A DNA stretch of 64,000 nucleotides from NCBI GenBank assembly GCA_018398575.1, contig JAGTXZ010000003.1, forward strand, positions 1,922,001 through 1,986,000. The letters are read 5' to 3'. Numbering within the stretch: position 1 is the stretch's first letter; each line of letters begins with the position of its first letter. The notes under the pieces are model-generated. The model made no database searches, was not told where the DNA came from, and was given only the letters and a program-made list of their open reading frames with translations. This DNA comes from Ampelomyces quisqualis. Its lineage: Eukaryota; Ascomycota; Dothideomycetes; Pleosporales; Phaeosphaeriaceae. Shown here in pieces: positions 23,644 through 32,468 of the stretch. The translations under genes were made by a program, and so were the position numbers.

Positions 23644-24155
23644 ATGGCATCAACCACCACCAACAGACACCCACTCCTCCTCGCGGCAGCCGTCGCTCAC
23701 GGCGTCCTTGCTTTGGGACACACAGTGCGCTGACATGCACCACATAAGCCTACCAATGAACTGTTCATACTAATATACAACAGACAAAGGGCCTCGAACA
23801 ATTCAAACACCCTTCTATCAATACTCTTCCCACTGCTCTCCGCGGCGCCGTCAAAGCAGGATGGTACGAGGGAAGCGTCTTCTTCGCCATCATGGGTAAA
23901 CTTCCTTTTACTTTCGCTTTCTCTCTCTGATTGTGAAACTAACCTAAACAAGGCATTTTGAATTACAGGTGGTCGCAGACTGGTATTTACGATGTTTACG
24001 ACAAGTCCATCGCCACGCTTCTCATAAGTCTACTTGTTGGTGCGGGTGCAAGCTACTACAACAGCGGCGATAGGCCTACGGCGACGACGTTGGCGGTTGT
24101 GGCTATTGTGCAGGGACTCGGTATTAGGAATGGTTCGTACTCGCGCTTTTCTTAG
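23644..24155 (+). CDS. Small predicted integral membrane protein
   Basis: 131 aa from three exons: 23644-23724, 23784-23895 and 23953-24155, with introns of 59 bp (phase 0, donor GTGCGC) and 57 bp (phase 1). I do not recognise a named family. Exon 1 gives MASTTTNRHPLLLAAAVAHG, whose hydrophobic part could be the first span. Exon 2 encodes a soluble loop (KGLEQFKHPSINTLP) and an aromatic hydrophobic stretch ending in SVFFAIM. Exon 3 gives NYRWSQTGIYDVYDKS, then two hydrophobic segments (ATLLISLLVGAGASYY and ATTLAVVAIVQGLGI). The layout fits a four-span membrane protein of about 14 kDa. The frame through three exons argues that the gene is real. Confidence 0.72.
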
Positions 24156-24527
24156 GGTGTTAGTGTTGTGTGCTTATTGCTGTGTAGGCTGGATGTGAGG
24201 AGGCAGATGGTGCAGTCAATGTAAAGGGTCAGTAAGAGACACGGGGATTGCAATTGCAATGTGCACCGCCTAGTTTGATTGCTTGTATCCTTTTCATTCC
24301 CCATCATTTCATAGAGGTACCGGCGGAACTCTGTACAAAGTCAAAGTTCCTCGCCCCCGTGGCCAGATGTATGGAGCGGCTGCAATTGCGCCACCAAGAA
24401 CTTTTCGCCGTTTGCGTCGCACAGCACCTCAGTGCTTATCCAGAGCAAATCCTTCATTGTCATCCCCCTGTAGACTGTGATTGAAGCCTCATTCATCACA
24501 TTCTCTCCACCGCTGGATCGACTGCTG
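24156..24527. other. Convergent intergenic spacer
   Basis: 372 bp between two stop codons of converging genes. I see no feature in it. Confidence 0.5.
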
Positions 24528-25457
24528 TCAGTTACCGGTAACTTTGTTGACGTCCATGGGGACCTTGCGATCAAGGCTTCCGAGTAGACGCCTCATGCGT
24601 GAGATGTAGTACACCTCCAACGTCTTGCTTGGGTCTGCCGCATATTCATCCATGGCCAACTGCTCGAGACCGAGACATGCACGCTCGAAGCCGTCTTCTA
24701 CTTCTTCGGCCCAGTTGCTCTTCTCAGTAACGCCACCGTCGCTCTTGAAGCTGAGATGACTCTGGTGGCCTTTGAGGTGAAGGGCTGCTGCACTCGTGGA
24801 CGATGCATGTTCAGCAAGCGTGGTGCCTTTGGCGGGAGCCGGAGCGTGGTTAGGTAAATCGTTTGAGGAGAATGACAAGAACTCCTCAATGCGTGGGTTG
24901 GCGGCAGGGGAGCCTAGCGCAATAGGAACTAAGCCCATGCTCAAGGGGGAAGGAAGAGGAGGAGACATGGACCTACCAGGGTGAACATGACAGTCTTTGT
25001 CCTTGCAGCCATCGCTGAAGACTTCGCTATTGCTAGCCATGTCGCTGTCGTCGTTCTCTTCGGCGGCGGATGTCCCGACAGAGCGTCCACTGCAGGCCAC
25101 ACATGTTTGACGACGGCCGAAGGATCGGCGATCGTCAAGCTTCAGCTGGGCGAGCCTATCACCTATGGCGCTGAAACCGCGAGCGCGTCCATGGACACCA
25201 GGCTTGACAGAGGGCGCCGGAGAGCCGACGAGTGGGGTGTTGCCAGGCGGGGAGGGATATGTGGCGTCATGGGCCGACTCGTTCAGCGTCTCCTGGATGG
25301 GCTCTAGGATCTTGGTGACAGCGGCAAAGTCCATGAGCGGCAGAGGGACGACAGCCCCGCTCTCCAGAGCCTCAGCTACGGGCGTGGAGTGGTGCTGAGT
25401 CTCGGAGCCCGACTGAGAGCCGAGCGACGTGACCTTTGTGGCCATGGCGGAAGTCAT
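24528..25457 (-). CDS. Hypothetical Ser/Pro-rich protein with conserved-looking C-terminal helix region
   Basis: Single exon, 309 aa, no recognised family. The ATG at 25457 is the first in frame. The N-terminal part is Ser/Thr/Pro-rich with one ordered-looking stretch (MDFAAVTKILEPIQETL). A middle segment has paired cysteines, CVACSG and then CKDKDCHVH, which could bind metal. A low-complexity Pro/Ser stretch follows. The last ~75 residues look folded: NWAEEVEDGFERACLGLEQL, an acidic loop, then LEVYYISRMRRLLGSLDR and VPMDVNKV. It is divergently placed 838 bp from ERV1. No function is proposed. Confidence 0.68.
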   Translation of the reverse strand: MTSAMATKVTSLGSQSGSETQHHSTPVAEALESGAVVPLPLMDFAAVTKILEPIQETLNESAHDATYPSPPGNTPLVGSPAPSVKPGVHGRARGFSAIGDRLAQLKLDDRRSFGRRQTCVACSGRSVGTSAAEENDDSDMASNSEVFSDGCKDKDCHVHPGRSMSPPLPSPLSMGLVPIALGSPAANPRIEEFLSFSSNDLPNHAPAPAKGTTLAEHASSTSAAALHLKGHQSHLSFKSDGGVTEKSNWAEEVEDGFERACLGLEQLAMDEYAADPSKTLEVYYISRMRRLLGSLDRKVPMDVNKVTGN

Positions 25458-26295
25458 GGTCGCGCTGTGATGGTGGATTAGGCGACGCAGCAGTGCAGGC
25501 ACCGTGGCCGGACTTCTTGGCTGGTGTTGGAGGTCGAGGTGATAGAGACGGCGGCCGTGAGAGGCTGCGCTTGACGCAACACCTGCAATGCGCGGTCGCT
25601 ATGGGGTAGTGGCGGCTGTTGAGGTTGTCGCGTGGAGGAGAGAGCGGAGCAAAGGTGGTGCGCCTGGCCCGAGTTGTAGAATGAGGCAGGAAAGAGCAGC
25701 CCAAACAGCGCGGGGACGGCTTGACAAGTGAGAGAGAGAGCAAGCGCAGCAGCAGTACGCGTCACGCTGCGCAGACTGCTTCACAGTCACCCGCTGCTTC
25801 GCGCATTCACCATGGCTACCTAATGCGTCGAGCGTAGGCTGAAAGACGACAGAAACAAGGCGCCTACTCTCTCGCAGAAGAAGCACTGGGACCACGTGAT
25901 CAAGCCTAGACAACACCATCTCGGTCGGTTCACGTCCAGTGGCATGGGGACGGCGGCGGGTTGGAGATGATTTGGGGGATGAGCTTCTTTGGTTAGATAG
26001 CTGGCGCATATCAAGCATCAGGAGTGGAATGTTGTAGCTACCCAACACACGGCAGCTCTTGTGCCGCGAGCCTTTGCTGCTGCTGGCATGTCCATACTGG
26101 CATGCAGAGACGGCATGGCAACAGAATGACAAGGCTACGAAAGAGGAGGAAGACATGACTCCAGACTCGTGCGGGGTGAGGTGGGAGTCGGGACCTGTTG
26201 CACGGACGGAACCTACCGGTACCGGCAGCTTCGGAAATCATCATGGGCGCCCGCGTCGCGCCACAACGACATCGAAACAAGCTCCAGGGGGAACC
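25458..26295. promoter_or_regulatory. Divergent intergenic region with short GA and CAG-like runs
   Basis: 838 bp between the hypothetical gene at 25457 and ERV1. It contains a GA-rich run near 25730-25742 and short GCA repeats just after it. Minus-strand frames across it are antisense-like and unsupported. The plus frame is open upstream of the ERV1 ATG, with another ATG at 26155. Confidence 0.4.
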
Positions 26296-26938
26296 ATGGC
26301 GCCAGGACCTGTAGAAACGCCCGAGAAGCAAGACTCGGACCAAGTGGAGCCCAAGAAGCTGCCAAAGGGCGTTGTGCTTGGTCCTGATGGCAAACCGTAA
26401 GTCGTGATGCTGTCGGACACTGCGCCCGAGCATAGTGTGTGGGAACTCACACGTATACAGATGTCGCACCTGCACCGATGTGGCTTCCTGGTTCGCCATG
26501 ACCGGCAGCAAGCCCAAGAACTCCACCAAGACCGCACAGCAATCCGCCGCCTCCACCGCCTCCACCGCCTCCACCATCACCCCCGCCCTTCCGTCCAACT
26601 GCCCTCCCGATGTTGAAGCCCTCGGCCGCAGCTCATGGACGCTGTTGCATTCCATAACCGCGTCCTATCCGACGCAACCCACCCCACAGCTGCAGTTCGA
26701 GACCAAGTCCTTCCTCTCCACCTTTGCGAAACTGTATCCATGCTGGGTCTGCGCAGAAGACTTCCAGAGCTGGATGCGCTTGAACACACCGCGGCTGAGT
26801 AGTAGAAGCGAGTTTGGCACGTGGATGTGTGAGGCACACAATGCCGTAAACGACAAGCTGGGCAAAGACACGTTCGACTGTACCAAGTGGGAAGAGAGGT
26901 GGAGGACCGGATGGAAAGATGGGCAATGTGATCCTTGA
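26296..26938 (+). CDS. ERV1: Mitochondrial FAD-linked sulfhydryl oxidase Erv1/ALR
   Basis: Intermembrane-space flavoenzyme that reoxidises Mia40 and passes electrons to cytochrome c, driving oxidative import of small Cys proteins. Exons 26296-26396 and 26461-26938, 64-bp phase-2 intron, 192 aa. The N-terminal shuttle pair is GKPCRTC (Cys35, Cys38), in the same DGKPC context as yeast Erv1. A Ser/Ala/Thr linker with a tandem repeat follows. The Erv/ALR fold starts at LGRSSWTLLHSITASYP. The active-site CxxC is YPCWVC (Cys128, Cys131), the FAD-binding HNxVN motif is at about 160-164, and the structural disulfide is Cys157-Cys174. The start at 26296 has ideal context (ACCATGG) and matches the family length; the ATG at 26155 would add 47 residues. 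Confidence 0.95.
26547..26574 (+). repeat. Three tandem 9-bp units in the ERV1 linker
   Basis: GCCTCCACC repeated three times in a row within exon 2 of ERV1, encoding Ala-Ser-Thr units in the flexible linker between the shuttle cysteines and the catalytic core. A short tract like this is prone to length change. Confidence 0.7.
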
Positions 26939-27467
26939 CGACAGTGCTGGAGAAAGACATGCTAGGATAGGTACCATATACATGCGAACATGACACGCAT
27001 AGATTCATCAGCATCGGGCGGCGTTTCTATTACAGGAAGAATCTCAATTCCAACTCCGTGATACAGCTACCATGCAGTCAAGTCTGTACAAAGCTCGTTT
27101 GACTGGTCACACGTTAGCTCATGGCCCCTGGTGCACAAGCAGCGAAGCATAGTAATGGCTGGTCGATGCAAACGCGAGGCACACGATCCTTTCTCACACA
27201 TAGCTACAGATGCAAAAACAAGCAATACATTCCTATTCCTACTCAGCGTATAGGGAATCCATAACGGAGTGACCTAGACCCCAGCTCGCCGCGTCCTTGC
27301 TTGTAGCGTCTTTTAGACATGGACCCCGAGTGACTACTCCAACGTGAACAGATTCCATAGTTTTGTGTAAACAGGGATAGATCAGCCTAGCGAGCCATGT
27401 AAAGTCCATGTAACCAATCACAATGTGGTATCATTCGTACATATCGCGCAGATGACTGTCATGTCGC
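26939..27467. other. Convergent intergenic spacer
   Basis: 529 bp between the stops of ERV1 and the MAP kinase gene. No coding signal is seen. Confidence 0.5.
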
Positions 27468-28692
27468 TCATCGCATGATCTCCTGGTAAATGAGGACTGT
27501 GGAATTGGTTAGCATGGCACTCCGTCCAGCATGAGTTGTAGCATCACGTACGCTTAAGTTGCTCTTTTGTGAGGTTGTCCTTGTTCTTGTCAAAGTCGAA
27601 GAACTCCTCTGGAATTGGGTCTGCGGTTGGCTCGTCATCAGGGTCATGATATGGCTCGAGGTATGGGTGCTTCAGGGCTTCCTCAACTGTGATTCGCTTG
27701 ACAGGATTGAAGGCGAGTAATCGCTCCAAAAGGTCCAATGCCAGGTCGTTGGTCTTGGGGAACATGGCCTTCCATGGAATCTTCTTCTTAAAGGGTAGCG
27801 ATCGAATATACTCGCGAGCGCGGCGGGACTTGATACCATAGTAGTCTTCCATGGTAGGGGTACCCAATACATCGAGGATCAGTGTCAGCTGGTGGTGATA
27901 ATCCTTTCCAGGGAACAATGGCTTGCCACTCAGCATCTCAGCCAAGATGCAACCAACACTCCATACATCAATTGCTTTTGTGTACTCTTTGAAGGTAAGC
28001 ATGATCTCGGGCGCACGGTACCAACGAGTGGCGACGTATTCCGTCATGAAGCCCGAATTATCCTCGGTCGAAGCAGCCGATCGAGCAAGGCCAAAGTCAC
28101 AGACCTTGAGATCGCAGTTGGCGTTGAGGAGCAAGTTGGAGGGTTTGAGATCTCGGTGGAGAACGTTGGCCGAGTGCATTGCCTTGAGAGCGCGGAGAGT
28201 CTGGTAGATGAAGTACTGGCAATGGTCGTCGGAGAGTTCCTGGGTGCGGATGACGCGATGCATGTCCGTCTCCATGAGTTCCTACAAGCACTGTTAGAAG
28301 AAGTCGAGCCCAGGTGGTGGGGTCTGGGTACCTGAATGAGGTACACCTCGGTAAAAGTGTCGTAGTTTCGCGGCTTCTGGATGTCGAGAATGGATATAAT
28401 GTTCTCATGGTTGAAGTAGCGCAACAGCTTCATCTCGCGCAGTGTCCTCAGACAGAACATGGAGTGGTCAAAGGGGGTGATCTTCTTGATGGCGACCTTC
28501 TGGCCCGACGGCTTGTGCAGGGCGGAGCTGTTGTGGGTTAGCGAGTGCTGTGCTTTGCGAGCAGTGGGCGGGGGTGAGGGCTTCTTACCATACGACACCG
28601 TATGCACCTTCACCGACGACATCTTGAATGTCGTACTGCTCCGACACGTTGAAGGATATCTTCCTGGAGCTGCCACTTCCTGCGGGCGGCAT
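27468..28692 (-). CDS. PMK1: Fus3/Kss1-class MAP kinase (Pmk1 orthologue)
   Basis: Serine/threonine MAP kinase of the pheromone/filamentation module. In plant-associated fungi this class (Pmk1, Chk1, Ptk1 and others) controls penetration structures, mating and conidiation. Four exons: 28692-28589, 28527-28332, 28281-27552 and 27496-27468 (only 29 bp); introns are 61, 50 and 55 bp. The protein is 352 aa, the usual length. Gly-loop GEGAYG at 27-32, catalytic Lys49 (VAIKK), HRD at 142-144, DFG at 162-164, and the activation-loop TEY at 180-182. The C-terminus ends in LIYQEIMR, built over the last intron. An acidic stretch (DPDDEPTADPIPEEFF) before it is typical of this class and includes the likely common-docking region. 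The identification is secure. Confidence 0.97.
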
Positions 28693-30377
28693 CTTTGCGG
28701 CGGTGGGGTGGTCGAGCGCGTGTGCGCAAGGGGTGGCTCAGGGCGACGTGTCGGGGAACAGCGAGCACGCTGCGTAGGTATCAGCAGAGGGTGCGAAGAG
28801 AGGCTAGCCGGCTTGAGCACAGGTCATGGCCTCGTGGTGAAACAGGGGGACGTTGCGACACTGGGCTTAGCCCCACGCTGCCACTCCTTTTGCGATGCAG
28901 GAGAAGGGGTCGTGCGCAGGCCGTCAATGGAGTTGAATGAATGCTACGTACCAATGGCTCGGATCGGCTGATTGGGTGGTCCGGTGCAGTGCGCGGCGGG
29001 GGTCGACGTCGACGTGAAGGTCGCGCAGGCCGGCGAGGGGTTGTGGCGGTGATGCGATGGGGTGATGCACGCGTAGTGGCCCAGATGCGAGGTAGGTGGT
29101 GGGGTGAGCACTCATACAATAGCGGAATAGCCGCCGGTCGGGCTTGGGCCGAGAGCCATGCGGCGCCCCCATTGGTGTGACACTGTGACTCGGCCATGTA
29201 GATACTGACTGCGCTGCACCGGGACTCAGGCCGACGCAGGCCTGCCCATGGGCGGGTATTGGTGTCCTTGTTGTTCGACCCGTGGTGTGCATGTGCACCA
29301 TTGCTCCGAGGGCACGTTGCCCATGACACGGGCGACGTGCTGGCCACAGCCCCACCAGGTCGTCTTGTCTGCAGCATGTCAGAACGGCGTCTACTGTACA
29401 TGCAGCTGTAGGTGGCAGCAAGAGGGCCACGACTTACGGCACGAGTCACAGGCAGCCTTCTTGCACATGATGCTTGTGGATTTCCTTGAAGCTTAGTACT
29501 TCACAGCAGTAGGGTACCAAAACTCAAAGCCCAGGAGCTGCCCCAAGTATATATATATATACACATGCCCGCTACGTGTCATTCACGTCCCCGCGAGTCT
29601 CTCCCGAAGTCCTTCGCCATGGACGTCGCCGAACCATGGTCGCCGACCTAGGTGGTATGTACTCCGTACTCCATACAGTGACCCCCTCCCCTCGGGTGCC
29701 TAGCGCCGATTTTTTCGCTTAGCAGTGGCCTGCGCGGCACATGTGTAGAAAGTCGCAACTGGTGGGCCAACCAGGTTCTGAGCTCGTCTGAACAGTCCAA
29801 CACACAAGAAATCTGGCTTGTCTTGACTCTGGCAGCCATCTGAAACGCTTCGACGCTGATGATAATGTGAGCTTTCTATGCGCTGCGCAGGCTGCCTTGC
29901 TAAGCGAAAAATGTAGCGCTACCCGAGCCAGGGGAGGGGGTGTAGTTCGCACAAGTGCACACACCAATCACAGTCTTCCCCTGTGCCTCTAGTCTCGCTT
30001 CCACCTGCAATCCGGCATCCTCACATCTTGGCAGCGGGAAAGGCGCACGCTCGAACCTGCAGTCCGGGACAGGGTCATGCATTCCGCCTCATGCTGCCTC
30101 GAGTCAGCTTCATGTCACAGGATCGATAGAAATAGGTACTCCTTGCAGATCGAACTTTGCGCTTCACGCCGCTCCATGAGTGTCGTTTGGAAAGACAGAA
30201 GCCAACAGTCGACTCTATCCTGTGCCGTGACTCTTGAGCCCGCCCCCAAAACGCCCCCGCTACATGTGCCACATGTTCTAACATCACCGCCGCAGCTGCA
30301 CACCAGCTCGCCGACCTATGTGACCGAACCTGCCGTCAGCATCGGCGTGACGCACGAGTTGTTGACAGAGAAGCTGC
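28693..30377. other. Long gene-free interval upstream of the MAP kinase
   Basis: 1.7 kb between the MAP kinase start and the DBP3 stop; both genes are on the minus strand. The long minus frames around 28781-29449 are Arg/Pro/Ser-rich and look like chance frames in GC-rich DNA. An alternating TA run lies at 29548-29561. No gene is called. Confidence 0.5.
29548..29561. repeat. (TA)7 dinucleotide run
   Basis: Fourteen bases of alternating T and A in a gene-free stretch, about 860 bp upstream of the MAP kinase start. It is a simple repeat or a TATA-like site; nothing else supports a promoter here. Confidence 0.6.
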
Positions 30378-32223
30378 CTAATCAAACGTAATTTTGGTCG
30401 CTGCCTTGGCAGAGTCCACATCTTTGTAGAATGCACCGTAAGCTCCATGCTCCTTCTTCTTGACAGTGGTGCCAAACTTCAGTAGATCTTCGGGCACCTC
30501 CTGGTTCGCAGCCTTGAGAACGTTGATCAACCTGTCAATCGTCAGCAAGCCTGCCGCGCGTCACATTCTTGGTGGGAACAACTCACGATCCCGATAGTCC
30601 TTTATCATGCTCTGTGAAAAGCGTGATTGCTAATCCCTCTTTGCCCGCACGCCCGGTTCGGCCAATCCGATGCACGTAGTCCTCAGCCGTCAGCGGGAAG
30701 GTTACATTGATAACGAGCTTCACTGCCGGAATGTCCAGACCTCGCGCTGCGACATCCGTGGCCACAAGTAGTGGAACTTGGCCCTCCTTGAACGCCGCAA
30801 GGGACGCGCTGCGCTTATCCTGACTTAGGTCACCGTGAATACCGCCTACACGGAAGCCCTTCATGCGGATGAAGTTCTCGATGCGCATCGCCTCTTTCTT
30901 GTACAAGCAGAAAACGAGGATTCGATCGTCCTTGTTCTTGCCCGACTGGTATTCTTTAAGCAGCTGGAGGAGGCGCTGCTCCTTTGCGCGGGGGTCCACA
31001 ACCTCGACAAGTTGCTTGATGCGCACATTCGCTCGGAGTTCGCCGGAGACGTTGTCACCAATAGTGATTCTGACTGGCGAGGTCATGAAAGTCGATGCCA
31101 AATCGCGGACAGAAGGTGGCCATGTCGCCGTGAACATGAGTGTCTGACGCTTCTTTGGGGTCTGCGATATGATCTGACGAATAGCCTCCTCGAAACCCTT
31201 ATCAAGCATACGATCGGCTTCATCAAGCACGACATACTGGGCTTTGCTGAGGTCCGCTGAACCATCGCCAATCAAGTCGTTGAGGCGCCCAGGTGTCGCA
31301 ACCACGATGTGCGCTTTGCGGCAAGCAGCAACTTGGGGGTCCTTTGGCACACCACCGTACACACAGACAACTGAGAGACCATCGGGAGTAGCCAATGCTA
31401 CCAGCTGGTCGTAAATTTGCACAGCCAGTTCACGTGTTGGGGAGACAATGACTGCCTTGATGCCCTTTCGCTCGGCCCTGGGCAAGGACGAGATGAATCG
31501 TACACAAGGCACGCCAAAAGCAAGTGTCTTGCCAGATCCCGTCTCCGCCACTCCAATCATATCCCGCCCAGAGAGCAAGAAGGGCCATGTTGCTGCTTGT
31601 ATAGGTGTAGGAGCCGAGAATTTTGTAAAGGGCGCACGCTGCGACGGGTCGGAGGTGGGAAGATAGTTGAAATTTACGATCGGTCGGAGTTTGCGCGCAG
31701 CGGGTTTCGGGTCATCGATAGTCATCGTGTTGTTCGTGAGGAAGGCGTCGATCTCCGATTGAGGCAGTTGCGCCAGTTCTGCATTCTCTGTGTATGATCC
31801 AGACGCAGCAGCCGGCTCCACACTCGTGGGCGCAGACTCGACACCATTTGCTGCCGCCTCCTTGAGCTTCTTTTTCTCTGCTTTCTTCGCGGCCTTCTTT
31901 GCAGCCTTTATGGCGTCTTGGTCGTCCTCAACAGCTGGCGCATTGGCATTTCCGGCGCCGACTTTGCTTGCCTTCTTTGCTTCCCTTGCTTCCTTCTTTG
32001 CCTTCTTTGCTGCCTTGCGTTCTTCTTTAGATAGCGCATCACTCTCGGAAGGGCCTACAGCCGCTTCGTTTGCGACGGCATGACCATTGGTCTCAGTGCC
32101 ATCGACCGTGGCGGACTTTTTCGATCGTCCACTCTTCTCTTTCTTGCTCTTTTTGCGCGAAAGCTCAGATTTCACAGTGGCATCATCTTCGGCGATGATA
32201 TCAGAGATTGATCGTTTGCCCAT
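30378..32223 (-). CDS. DBP3: DEAD-box RNA helicase Dbp3
   Basis: Nucleolar ATP-dependent RNA helicase for large-subunit pre-rRNA processing. Exons 32223-30587 and 30531-30378, 56-bp phase-2 intron, 596 aa. The first ~170 residues are Lys/Ala/Glu-rich with KKAKKEAREAKKAS-type runs, a typical nucleolar extension. The core follows: Q-motif APTPIQAATWP (about 204-214), motif I AETGSGKT (226-233), PTREL (262-266), DEAD (334-337) and FTATWP for motif III, which is the Dbp3/Dbp2 form. Then come the second RecA domain with ARGLD and the HRIGRTGRAG motif VI. The tail built by exon 2 ends in HGAYGAFYKDVDSAKAATK, characteristic of Dbp3. The gene diverges from the TFIIIC90-like gene 245 bp away. Confidence 0.95.
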
Positions 32224-32468
32224 TTTGCCTGGAGTGTGGTGGTAAACTCGGCAGGCGCGAATGATGGTGAAAGCTAGACTTTTCTCTTCGCCAGGACTAT
32301 CGATAAGATAACTAGTCCTAACAGATCCTAGCGCAATCTGGACCCTGCCTCATACTTCGTAGATCCACTGTCCTTGAAGCTTTTCGTTCTGACTCACTTG
32401 GAGATACCTGATCAATCATGAGCACATTCCATGAGAACGAGAGGATTGTTGCGGCCGGCTAGGTGGTA
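32224..32468. promoter_or_regulatory. Short divergent promoter between DBP3 and TFIIIC90-like gene
   Basis: 245 bp that must drive both genes. One encodes a ribosome-assembly helicase and the other an RNA polymerase III factor, so co-regulation with growth is plausible, but that is inference from position only. Confidence 0.4.

Noticed and set aside
28781..29449. 222-codon minus-strand frame upstream of the MAP kinase
   Set aside because: Arg/Pro/Ser/Thr-rich with no ordered region; overlapped by other frames of equal quality; typical chance frame in GC-rich DNA.
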